Assembly: GCF_012277275.1 (NCBI RefSeq)
Contig: NZ_CP051155.1
Coordinates: 2,046,001-2,110,000, forward strand
Direction of reading: 5' to 3'
Source: Gephyromycinifex aptenodytis
GTDB lineage: Bacteria; Actinomycetota; Actinomycetes; Actinomycetales; Dermatophilaceae
DNA: 64,000 nt
The translations under genes and the position numbers were made by a program. Shown piece after piece: positions 25,730 through 33,295 of the stretch. Position 1 is the first letter of the stretch. Every line of letters starts with the position of its first letter. The notes under the pieces were generated by a model, which did not search any database, was not told the origin of the DNA, and was given only the letters and a program-made list of their open reading frames with translations.

Positions 25730-25752
25730 GGCGCACGACGCTGCCGTGCGCC
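25730..25752. terminator. hairpin between convergent genes
   Basis: GGCGCACG (25730-25737) pairs with CGTGCGCC (25745-25752) around seven bases, 10 bases past the toroid gene stop and facing the Nudix gene end. Confidence 0.5.
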
Positions 25753-25816
25753 CCGCCCCCGCTCTTGGGCGCTCGGGCCGCTCTGGGACCTATCAGGTTA
25801 GGCAACCTGCTCAGCC

Positions 25817-26281
25817 TCAGGCCGCCAGCAGGGCGCAGAGCCGGTCCAGCAGTGGCACCTGGCTGGCGATGAGTTTGTGCCGCGCCTCCTGCACCGGCCA
25901 GAACTGGGCCCGGTCCACTTCCGGGATGCGCAGCATCTTCCCGGAACGCGGCGGCCACTGGATGTCGATCTCGTTGCTGGCCACGAACTGCACGCTCGCG
26001 TCTTCTACCGCGTAGGCCACCACCCGTTTGCCGCTGGACTGGCGGATCTCGCCCAGTTCCAGCCACGGCTGCGGCGGCGCGGGAACACCGATCTCCTCAA
26101 CGAACTCGCGTGCGGCTGCGCAGCGCGGCGCTTCGGTGGCGGGGTCGTATTCGCCTTTGGTCACGCTCCAGACGTGCTCATCTTTACGCGCCCAGAACGG
26201 CCCACCCGGGTGGGCGAGGAAGACCTCGATCCCGTGGTCGGTGCGCCGATAGGGCAGCAGCCCAGCGCTGAAACGCACCAT
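25817..26281 (-). CDS. Nudix hydrolase
   Basis: This 154-residue enzyme cleaves a nucleoside diphosphate linked to another moiety. The Nudix box is present with the core REFVEEIG and a preceding Glu, but the first Gly is one residue further away than in the G-x5-E consensus (KGEYDPATE), a form I associate with a group that starts SAGLLPYR and has GGPFWARK. The ATG at 26281 shares a base with the methyltransferase stop, so the two are coupled. It may act on a nucleotide-linked sugar or housekeeping damage product. Confidence 0.83.
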   Translation of the reverse strand: MVRFSAGLLPYRRTDHGIEVFLAHPGGPFWARKDEHVWSVTKGEYDPATEAPRCAAAREFVEEIGVPAPPQPWLELGEIRQSSGKRVVAYAVEDASVQFVASNEIDIQWPPRSGKMLRIPEVDRAQFWPVQEARHKLIASQVPLLDRLCALLAA

Positions 26282-26976
26282 CAGCCGACCGGGTCCCCGG
26301 CCGCCCCGGCGACCCGGCGCAGGATCCGCATCGAGCCCAACTGGCGCGTTTCCTGCCAATTGCCCGACTCCAACGCGCGTTGGTAGCAACGCCACGGGGC
26401 CTGGCCGCCCTCTTCGGGGTGTTCGAAGATGTCGTGGAAGACCAGGGTGGCGCCGTTGGCGACCCACCGCCCAAACCCGAGGTAGTCGGCACTGACGTGC
26501 TCGTCGGTGTGGCCGCCGTCGATGAACAGCAGCGACAGCGGGGTGCGCCAGTGGGCTGCAACGGTGGGTGAGGCGCCGACGATAGCCACGACGACATCCT
26601 CCAAGCCGGCCGCGGTGATCGTGGCGCGGAAGAACGGCAGCGTGTCGATACGCCCCGCCTGCGGGTCGACCAGAGTCGGGTCGTGGTACTCCCACCCAGG
26701 CTGGTTCTCTTCGCTGCCGCGGTGGTGATCCACCGTGAATACCACCGGCGCTGAAGCTGATTCGGCAGCACTTTCCTGCTGCGCCGCGACGCGGGCTGCG
26801 GCTCCCAGGTACACCGCGGACTTACCGCACCACGTCCCCACCTCTAACGCGGGCCCGTGCGCCAGGGCGCGCACCGCCTCCTGGAACAGCAGCTCCCCTT
26901 CGGCTTCAGGCATGAAACCGCGAGCGGTCAGCGCATGATCGAGCAGATCGGCAGGCATCGGTGGTGAAGACGTCAC
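26281..26976 (-). CDS. class I SAM-dependent methyltransferase (second of the locus)
   Basis: This is a 231-residue methyltransferase of the CmcI/MT_24 style: motif ALEVGTWCGKSAVYLG near 45-60, acidic loop TVDHHRGSEENQPGWEYHD near 90-108 and FIDGGHTDEHVSADY near 160-175. The GTG at 26976 is a choice; ATG at 26958 is the alternative, and longer frames would cover the TetR gene. It is transcribed toward the toroid gene and probably belongs to the same conserved cassette. Confidence 0.8.
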   Translation of the reverse strand: MTSSPPMPADLLDHALTARGFMPEAEGELLFQEAVRALAHGPALEVGTWCGKSAVYLGAAARVAAQQESAAESASAPVVFTVDHHRGSEENQPGWEYHDPTLVDPQAGRIDTLPFFRATITAAGLEDVVVAIVGASPTVAAHWRTPLSLLFIDGGHTDEHVSADYLGFGRWVANGATLVFHDIFEHPEEGGQAPWRCYQRALESGNWQETRQLGSMRILRRVAGAAGDPVG

Positions 26977-27059
26977 CCTGCAAGCCTGACGGTTGCCCGC
27001 ACCAAACGCCACACCGGCCACGCGGACGCAGCACGCGAGGAATGAGGTGGCCTCGCCCC

Positions 27060-27611
27060 TCAACCGAACAGTTGTCGCGCGGCCCGCAGCGTGAGCTCCT
27101 CCAGATCTCCTGCAGGAATCGCCCCTTCTGCGGCCAGCGAGGCCAGGCCGTGCACGAGAGCCCACGCCGCGTATCCACCCTCGGCCACGGTCACGAAGCG
27201 ACGACGCTCGTGCGGCAGTGACTGCACGCCCTCGGCGAGCTGCCGTGACGCCTCCGCTCGGGCCGCCAACAGGTCGGGGTCTGTGGCGTGAGCCAGGTCC
27301 AGCCGGTGCATCACCGCGTAATGGGCGCGGTGGCGGCGGGCGAAACGCACGTACGCGACAGCGACCTCGTCGAAACCACGCGGTGCAGCCTGCCGCAGCG
27401 CCGTGGTGAGCAGGCAGAAGCCTTCCACGGCAAGGGCGGTCAGCAAACCGGGACGGTCTCCAAAATGGTGTGCTGGCGCGGCATGCGAGACGCCGACCCT
27501 TCGAGCGAGGTCGCGCAAGGACACGCTGCTCGGCCCTGATTCCGCGATCACGGCGACGGCCGCGTCCAGCAGCGCCCGCCGCAGGTTTCCGTGGTGATAG
27601 CCATCGCTCAT
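27060..27611 (-). CDS. TetR-family transcriptional regulator
   Basis: This 183-residue repressor has a helix-turn-helix at about 10-55 (HHGNLRRALLDAAVAVIAESG, then VSLRDLARRVGVSHAAPAHHF). The C-terminal ligand domain about 60-180 is of the TetR_C WHG-containing type. It faces a DoxX-like gene with a perfect palindromic site in the 81-bp gap, so autorepression plus control of that gene is likely. Confidence 0.87.
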   Translation of the reverse strand: MSDGYHHGNLRRALLDAAVAVIAESGPSSVSLRDLARRVGVSHAAPAHHFGDRPGLLTALAVEGFCLLTTALRQAAPRGFDEVAVAYVRFARRHRAHYAVMHRLDLAHATDPDLLAARAEASRQLAEGVQSLPHERRRFVTVAEGGYAAWALVHGLASLAAEGAIPAGDLEELTLRAARQLFG

Positions 27612-27664
27612 GGCTGCACGATACCGAGGCCATCTAGTCAGTGCCTAGTTCGTCACCTACAGTT

Positions 27665-27683
27665 ATCTTGTCACCGACAAGAT
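27665..27683. promoter_or_regulatory. TetR operator palindrome
   Basis: ATCTTGTC-ACC-GACAAGAT is a perfect 8-bp inverted repeat with a 3-base centre, ending 9 bases before the DoxX-like ATG and overlapping its ribosome-site region. Confidence 0.75.
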
Positions 27684-27692
27684 GGAGGCCTG

Positions 27693-28148
27693 ATGGCCCC
27701 GCTCATCGTTCTACTCACGGTCACCGCACTAGCCCGGGCCATCGGAGCATGCGACGTCGAATACGTGGCGTCCTGGCCCGAAGCACTGGCCGTCGGGCTC
27801 TCCGCGATGTTCATCGTCACCGCAGTGGCGCACTTCGATCCGACCCGGCGGCCCGGCCTTATCTCGATCGTGCCACCCGTCATTCCGGCTCCAGGGCTGT
27901 GGGTGAGCCTTACAGGCGTGCTGGAACTCATGGGAGCGGCCGGTCTACTGGTGCCCGCCGGGCACGGGCCCGTCCGCGCGCTCGCCGCCTGGTGTTTGGC
28001 AGCACTCCTCGTGGCAATGTTCCCAGCGAATGTGTACGCCGCCACGGCCAAACGGTCCCCGACCGCACCCCACACACCCCTGGTGCCACGCACCGCGATT
28101 CAAGGTGTCTTCCTTCTGGCCGCAATCATCGTCGCCTCCACCGGGTGA
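27693..28148 (+). CDS. DoxX-family membrane protein
   Basis: This 151-residue protein has four predicted helices; the blocks VTAVAHFDPTRR, GVLELMGAAGLLVP and AMFPANVYAA are typical of DoxX-like proteins. Function of the family is loosely tied to redox and membrane stress. GGAGG precedes ATG 27693. Under likely control of the divergent TetR regulator. Confidence 0.78.
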   Translation: MAPLIVLLTVTALARAIGACDVEYVASWPEALAVGLSAMFIVTAVAHFDPTRRPGLISIVPPVIPAPGLWVSLTGVLELMGAAGLLVPAGHGPVRALAAWCLAALLVAMFPANVYAATAKRSPTAPHTPLVPRTAIQGVFLLAAIIVASTG

Positions 28149-28245
28149 GCGGTGAGCGACTGCGCCCCGTCGCTGCGCGCATCCTCGAGGGCACCATGTG
28201 CCCTTTGATGCCGAGCCAGGCAGCGCGGGGGGTAGCCTGCCTGCC

Positions 28246-29613
28246 GTGACGACACGGCTTCGCCCCGCTCAGACCTTGTTGGTCGGCTCCCTGATTTTTG
28301 GTTTGTATTTCGGGGCGGGCAACCTCATCTTCCCGGTCCAGCTCGGCCGCGATGCAGGCTCGGCCACCGCGGCCGCCACCATCGGGTTCCTGCTGACTGC
28401 TGTCGGCCTGCCCATCCTGGGGATCATCGCCTCCGCCCTGGCCCGTGCCCGCGACGTCTTCGAGATGGCGCGACCGGTGGGCCGCCGGTACGCCCTGGTC
28501 TTCACCTGCCTGCTCTACCTGACCATCGGTCCGCTGTTCGCAATCCCGCGAACAGCGACCGTCTCCTACGAGGTGGGGGTCCGCCCGCTGCTGAGCCCGG
28601 GCGCAGACGGGTGGGCACTACCGCTGTTCTCCCTGGTCTTCTTCGCCCTGACCGCAGTGTTGGCGTGGCGTCCGGGCAAACTGCTCGACTGGGTCGGGCG
28701 CTATCTGACCCCGATCTTCCTCGTGCTGCTCGGTGCGCTCATCGCCGCGGCGATCATCTCCCCGATGTCGCGGGGGGCGGCCCCGGCGCCGGTCGAGCCG
28801 TACGCCGACGGTGCTTTGAGCGCAGGTCTGCTGGACGGCTACAACACCATGGATGCCCTGGCCTCACTGGCCTTCGCCATCGTCATCGTGGAGGCTTTGC
28901 GGCGGCTGGGAGTGACTCGCCCCTCCCGGATCGCCGTCGAAGTGGGTAAGGCCGGCCTCATCGGCGGCGCAGGCATGGCCCTGGTCTACGCCGCCCTGGC
29001 ATATGTGGGAGTCACCAGCCTGGGCGTGGTGCAGGGCGAGAACGGCGGCAGCGTCCTGGCCGGGACGAGCAACCACTACTACGGCGTGATCGGCCAGTAT
29101 CTGGTGGCGGCCATCGTGCTTGTCGCCTGCCTGAAGACTGCGGTCGGGCTCATCGCCGCCTGCGCCGAGATGTTCGTCAGCTTGTTCGCCTCCGGCCCGA
29201 AATACCGCGGCTGGTTGGCTCTCTTCGTCACCACATCGCTTCTGGTAGCCAACGCGGGGTTGGAGACGATCATCGCCTACTCCATCCCGGTGCTGATGTT
29301 CCTCTACCCGCTGGCCATCATCACGATCCTGCTCGGGTTGCTGCACCACTGGGTCGGCAACCGCCGCCCGATCCACGTCTGGGCGACCGCCCTGACCGGG
29401 GTGGCGGCCCTGTTCGATCTGCTCAAGGCGCTGCCCGAGCCGTGGTCGCAGCTGCCGCTGGTGCAGAACGCGGTCCACCTGGGCGGCTCCCTGCCCGGTT
29501 TCGAGTCCGGTTTCGGTTGGGTGGCCCCCGCCCTGCTCGGCCTCATCATTGGAGCGCTGGTGTCCACCCGCACGCCCGCCGCCGACACCGCTGTGGCGCA
29601 GGAGGTTCGATGA
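28246..29613 (+). CDS. brnQ: branched-chain amino acid:cation symporter, LIVCS family
   Basis: This inner-membrane permease has 455 residues and about 12 helices. The N-terminus LVGSLIFGLYFGAGNLIFP is the LIVCS hallmark; IPRTATVSYEVGV near 102-114 and YNTMDALASLAFAIVIV near 200-216 also match BrnQ. GTG 28246 is preferred, with a GGGGG stretch upstream; a GTG at 28198 is possible. It takes up Leu, Ile and Val with Na+ or H+. The stop overlaps the SGNH hydrolase start by four bases. Confidence 0.9.
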   Translation: MTTRLRPAQTLLVGSLIFGLYFGAGNLIFPVQLGRDAGSATAAATIGFLLTAVGLPILGIIASALARARDVFEMARPVGRRYALVFTCLLYLTIGPLFAIPRTATVSYEVGVRPLLSPGADGWALPLFSLVFFALTAVLAWRPGKLLDWVGRYLTPIFLVLLGALIAAAIISPMSRGAAPAPVEPYADGALSAGLLDGYNTMDALASLAFAIVIVEALRRLGVTRPSRIAVEVGKAGLIGGAGMALVYAALAYVGVTSLGVVQGENGGSVLAGTSNHYYGVIGQYLVAAIVLVACLKTAVGLIAACAEMFVSLFASGPKYRGWLALFVTTSLLVANAGLETIIAYSIPVLMFLYPLAIITILLGLLHHWVGNRRPIHVWATALTGVAALFDLLKALPEPWSQLPLVQNAVHLGGSLPGFESGFGWVAPALLGLIIGALVSTRTPAADTAVAQEVR

Positions 29614-30416
29614 ATCCCGCCGGCAAGCTCCGCACTGAAGCCTCCCGGCTGCTCGCATTTGCCCTGTCGCCGGTCCTGATCACCCAGGGCGGGCGGGTGT
29701 TGGCCTCTATTCCTCGCCTGGCCGAGGCGGGCGGTCCCACGCACGGCCAGGCCCCCGGTCAAGGCGAGCCCATCGCGTTGCTCGTCGTCGGTGAATCGAC
29801 CGCCGTCGGGGTGGGCGTGGACCAACACGACGAGGCCATCGTCGGCGAACTCACCCGACTCATCGCAGCCCAGACCGGGCGGGCGGTGCGCTGGAACGTC
29901 ATCGGTCGCAACGGCGCGCGACTGCGTGCGACTCACACTCGGGCATTGCCCGAAGTTATCGGCGAATACGACTGTTGCGTCGTGCTGCTCGGCGTCAACG
30001 ACACCCTGGGGTTGACCTCAGCCGGGCGTTGGCGCAAGGAGATGACGACTTTGCTGGCCCGGCTGAGTCAATGCACCCGAGCGCAGGGGCTGATCGTGCT
30101 GGCCGGGGTGCCGCGCCTGGACCGCTTCCCCGCGCTGCCGCAGCCGATGCGTTTCGTCATGGGCGCTCACGCGCACACGCTGGACAGTGTGTTGGCCGAT
30201 CTCAGCGATCTCAGCACCGCCGTGGCCGCCGACCCGCCGGTCAACACCGCCAGCGCGGGAGACGTCAGCCGCGTGCACGTCCCCACACCGCCGATGGAGG
30301 AGCCTGCCGACCTGGCCACGGACGGATTCCACCCCTCGGCGCAGGGCTACCAGCGGTGGGCGCAGCACCTGTTCGCTGCCGCGATCCACCCCTGGCTCCA
30401 GGCTCGCACCGCCTGA
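29610..30416 (+). CDS. SGNH/GDSL-family esterase-like protein
   Basis: This 268-residue hydrolase has block I LLVVGESTAVGVG with the nucleophile Ser near 61, block III GVND near 134 and block V DGFHPS with the Asp/His pair near 238-241. The N-terminus (RLLAFALSPVLITQGGRVL) is hydrophobic and may anchor it to the membrane. GGAGG is ahead of the ATG. It is coupled to brnQ, but no functional link is evident. Confidence 0.83.
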   Translation: MNPAGKLRTEASRLLAFALSPVLITQGGRVLASIPRLAEAGGPTHGQAPGQGEPIALLVVGESTAVGVGVDQHDEAIVGELTRLIAAQTGRAVRWNVIGRNGARLRATHTRALPEVIGEYDCCVVLLGVNDTLGLTSAGRWRKEMTTLLARLSQCTRAQGLIVLAGVPRLDRFPALPQPMRFVMGAHAHTLDSVLADLSDLSTAVAADPPVNTASAGDVSRVHVPTPPMEEPADLATDGFHPSAQGYQRWAQHLFAAAIHPWLQARTA

Positions 30417-30421
30417 ACCAC

Positions 30422-30496
30422 TGGCGCCGGGGGCGCCCACCGCCGGCGGTGGCCCGACCCTGCCAGCCACGACCGCGGCAGCCGCCCCCGGCGCCA
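30422..30496. terminator. large nested hairpin between convergent genes
   Basis: Outer 14-bp arms 30422-30435 (TGGCGCCGGGGGCG) and 30483-30496 pair exactly. Inside lies the perfect 16-base palindrome CCACCGCCGGCGGTGG at 30437-30452. It probably ends transcription from both sides. Confidence 0.6.
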
Positions 30497-30529
30497 CCTA
30501 CCGGAACTTGCCCGGTTGTCAGTTGTGGA

Positions 30530-31432
30530 TCAGAAGACGGCCTTGCCGCCGGTGACCCCGATGACCGAGCCGGAGACGTAGCTGGCGTCCTTGGGTGAGG
30601 CCAGGAACACGAAAGCGCCCGCGCACTCGGCCGGTTGCCCGGCGCGGCCCAGCGGGGTGTCGCCGCCGAATTGCTCGACCTTCTCCTCGGGCTGGGTCGC
30701 CGGCTGCAACGGAGTCCAGATCGGGCCGGGCGCGACCGCGTTGACCCGGATGCCCTTCTCGCCGACCTCTGCGGCCAGGTTCACCGTGAAGTTGGTGATT
30801 CCGGCCTTAGTGGCGGCGTAATCCATCAGACCCGGTGAGGGCTGGTAGGCCTGCACGGAGGCGTTGTTGATGATGCTGGCGCCCTTGGCTAGGTGCGGCA
30901 ACGCGGCCTGGGTGATCCAGAACAGGGCGTACAGATTGGTCTTGAAGGTGCGGTCCAGTTCGTCCGTGGTGATGTCGAGCATCGAGTCACGGCGAGCCAT
31001 TTGGAACCCGGCGTTGTTGACCAGGACGTCCAAGCCGCCCAGTTCAGCCACGGCGTCAGCCACAATGCTCTCGCACACGGACTGCTCCCGGATGTCGCCG
31101 GGAAGCAGGACGGCCTTACGGTCGGCCTTCTCGATCCACTTCTTGGTCTCCTGCGCGTCTGACTCTTCGTCCGGCATGTAGGAGATGGCCACGTCAGCGC
31201 CTTCACGCGCGTAGGCAATCGCTACCGCACGGCCGATGCCGGAGTCCCCACCGGTAATCAGGGCGCGCATCCCCGAGAGCTTCCCCGAGCCTTCGTAGGT
31301 CTGCTCGCCGTGATCTGGCAACGGCGTCATCTCGCTGGTCAGGCCCGGGGGCTGTTGCTGCTGCTTGGGGAAGCCACCCTTGTCGTTCACTAGCTTTTCG
31401 GCGTTCTGGGCTACTTCAGGCTGCAGAGTCAT
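30530..31432 (-). CDS. SDR-family oxidoreductase, general-stress type
   Basis: This 300-residue protein has an extended N-terminus of about 50 residues, with the Q-run and PPG (KQQQQPPG) seen in the YhdF/YghA group. Cofactor loop TGGDSGIGRA is near 60-69, NNAG near 140, and catalytic YAATK near 205. It probably uses NADP with a sugar or aldehyde substrate. The start at 31432 has GGGGG two bases upstream; the longer frame has no family similarity. Monocistronic. Confidence 0.86.
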   Translation of the reverse strand: MTLQPEVAQNAEKLVNDKGGFPKQQQQPPGLTSEMTPLPDHGEQTYEGSGKLSGMRALITGGDSGIGRAVAIAYAREGADVAISYMPDEESDAQETKKWIEKADRKAVLLPGDIREQSVCESIVADAVAELGGLDVLVNNAGFQMARRDSMLDITTDELDRTFKTNLYALFWITQAALPHLAKGASIINNASVQAYQPSPGLMDYAATKAGITNFTVNLAAEVGEKGIRVNAVAPGPIWTPLQPATQPEEKVEQFGGDTPLGRAGQPAECAGAFVFLASPKDASYVSGSVIGVTGGKAVF

Positions 31433-31532
31433 AACCCCCACATGCCCGAAATGCGCTGCTTGGAAACGGCGCCGGGGCAGTGAGGCCCCCGGGGCGATAG
31501 GCGCGCGCAACGCGACTGCGTACCGAACTGGA

Positions 31533-32261
31533 TCAGGCTGGGAGCGTTCGTGAGTTCACTACTTGCTGGGCGACCTCGCGCAACTTGATGTTGCGGTCTT
31601 GGGAGTAGCGGCGCAGCACCGCGAAAGCTTGCGCCTCGCCGAGGGTGAACCGCTCCATGAGGATGCCCTGAGCCATTCCGATGACGTGGCGGCCATCGAT
31701 CGCCTGACGCAGTTCGGCGCGCTCCTTACCGGCGGCCAGCGCGATCGAGGCGTGCGAGGCGAGGATCGTCCCCAGCCAGGCGTCATCCCGGCCAAACGAA
31801 TTCGGCTCGTAGGAATAAAGATTCAGCGCACCGAGGACTCCGCGCTCAGTTTGTAACTGCACCGACAAGACGCTGCGGATACCCAGCTCGGCTACGCCCG
31901 CGCACCACAGCGGCCACCGTGTTTCGGTCGTGGTGTCCACGATTGTGAAGGTTTCGCGTTCCTCGATCGCCTCCAGGCACGGCCCGTCGCCGGTCCTGAG
32001 TTGCAGCGCATCCGCGCGCTCGACGATCTCGTTGGTGACATAAGCCGATTCAACCTTGCCTTTGACGACCAGCATCACGCCGCCGACGTCGCAGCCGAGC
32101 ATTTCCTGAGCGGCTTTGAGTACCTGACCCAGGGTCGGTTCAGCTTCCGGTTCACCCTGGAGCTTGAGCGCCAACTCGGCGAAATCGTTAGCCAGACGTC
32201 GACCCGAGACGTCGGACGTGACCCCTTGATCCATGACCATCGCGACCATCCTTTTATCCAT
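31533..32261 (-). CDS. GAF-ANTAR RNA-binding antiterminator-type regulator
   Basis: This 242-residue regulator has a GAF sensor domain about 40-175 (TLGQVLKAAQEMLGCDVGGVML ... GALNLYS) and an ANTAR domain about 185-238 (IDGRHVIGMAQGILMERFTLGEAQAF). ANTAR three-helix domains bind paired RNA hairpins and prevent termination. Such proteins are numerous in actinobacteria, and their ligands are mostly unknown. The neighbours PspA and a stress SDR suggest a stress role. Confidence 0.87.
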   Translation of the reverse strand: MDKRMVAMVMDQGVTSDVSGRRLANDFAELALKLQGEPEAEPTLGQVLKAAQEMLGCDVGGVMLVVKGKVESAYVTNEIVERADALQLRTGDGPCLEAIEERETFTIVDTTTETRWPLWCAGVAELGIRSVLSVQLQTERGVLGALNLYSYEPNSFGRDDAWLGTILASHASIALAAGKERAELRQAIDGRHVIGMAQGILMERFTLGEAQAFAVLRRYSQDRNIKLREVAQQVVNSRTLPA

Positions 32262-32433
32262 CGCCCACGACAGGGCTGCCGCCCAACCACTCCGCGGGGC
32301 GAGGCGACACTCCAGGGTACGTTGCCCCCCGCTATTGCAGGCGGGCCCACACTCACGGCGCGCGACATGCGGCGGCCCCCGCCACCCGAGAGATTTCGAG
32401 CAGGGACGGGGGCCGAAGCGGGCAGAAAGAGCC

Positions 32434-33168
32434 TCAGGAGCCCAGAGCCGGCTTGTCCTGCACCTTCAACGACTGCAACCGGGCCTCGATCTCCGCGTCG
32501 GCGCCGTAGTCGTCCAACTCGGCGAACTGGTCCTCCAGCGTGGTGGCCTGAACCTCGGCGCGGCCTTGAACCAGGGCTTCCTGGTGCTTGATGCGGTCTT
32601 CGAACCGGGACAGTTCACTCGTGGGGTCCAAGACGTTGATGGAGCTCATGGCGTCGTGCACCCGGGTCTGGGCCTCAGCGGTGCGAGCGCGAGCGACCAA
32701 GGAGGCGCGACGCGACTTCAGGTCCTCCAGCTTGGTCTTCATCGAAGTCAGGCCGCCCTTGAGCTGCTCGACCGTGGCGTTCTGGGAGTCGATGACCGGC
32801 TGGGAATCGCGGGCTTCGTTCTCGAACTGGATCTGTCGGCCGATGGCAACCTTGGCCAGGCTGTCGAACTTGTCGGCGCCGGCCGTGTCGCCGGAAGCAC
32901 GCAGCTGCTCAGCTTTGTTCGAGGCGGCCGCGGCCTTGCGGCCCCACTCACTGGCGGCCTCCACGTCTTCGCGGTGGTCGGCCTCGATCATGCGCACCTG
33001 CGCGATCGTCTGCGCGACGGCCTCTTCAGCCTCCGCGATGGAGTTGGTGTAGTCCCGCACGAGCTGGTCGAGCATCTTCTCCGGGTCTTCTGCCCGGTCG
33101 AGCAGGGAGTTGATGTTCGCCTTGGCGAGCTGGGCGACGCGCCCGAGGAGAGTCTGCTTCTGAGCCAC
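32434..33168 (-). CDS. PspA/IM30 (ESCRT-III-like) family protein
   Basis: This 244-residue, almost wholly helical coiled-coil protein is expected to polymerise on the inner face of the membrane and guard it against leakage. Start region KQTLLGRVAQLAKANINSLLDRAEDPEKMLDQL is the typical membrane-binding N-terminus with helix 1. GTG at 33168 with AAAGGA eight bases before it is preferred over 33183. It lies 127 bases after the TPM-domain gene on the same strand, probably one operon. Confidence 0.88.
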   Translation of the reverse strand: MAQKQTLLGRVAQLAKANINSLLDRAEDPEKMLDQLVRDYTNSIAEAEEAVAQTIAQVRMIEADHREDVEAASEWGRKAAAASNKAEQLRASGDTAGADKFDSLAKVAIGRQIQFENEARDSQPVIDSQNATVEQLKGGLTSMKTKLEDLKSRRASLVARARTAEAQTRVHDAMSSINVLDPTSELSRFEDRIKHQEALVQGRAEVQATTLEDQFAELDDYGADAEIEARLQSLKVQDKPALGS

Positions 33169-33295
33169 GGTGTGTCCTTTCAAATGGAATGGGGCCTACG
33201 GCCACTGATGACGTGCCGTGCGTTTTCCTGGTCACCGCATCGGGCGGCGCCATCACTGTCGGTTGTTCACATGCTCTGTACCCACTGGAGCCGGT

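Noticed and set aside
25794-25810. CAGGTT-AGGC-AACCTG, resembling an iron (DtxR) box
   Set aside because: One base is missing from the centre of the consensus and it lies between convergent gene ends, not at a promoter.
26977-27633. Long leftward extension of the second methyltransferase across the TetR gene
   Set aside because: It overlaps a credible TetR gene in another frame and reads as low-complexity Arg/Gly/Ala.
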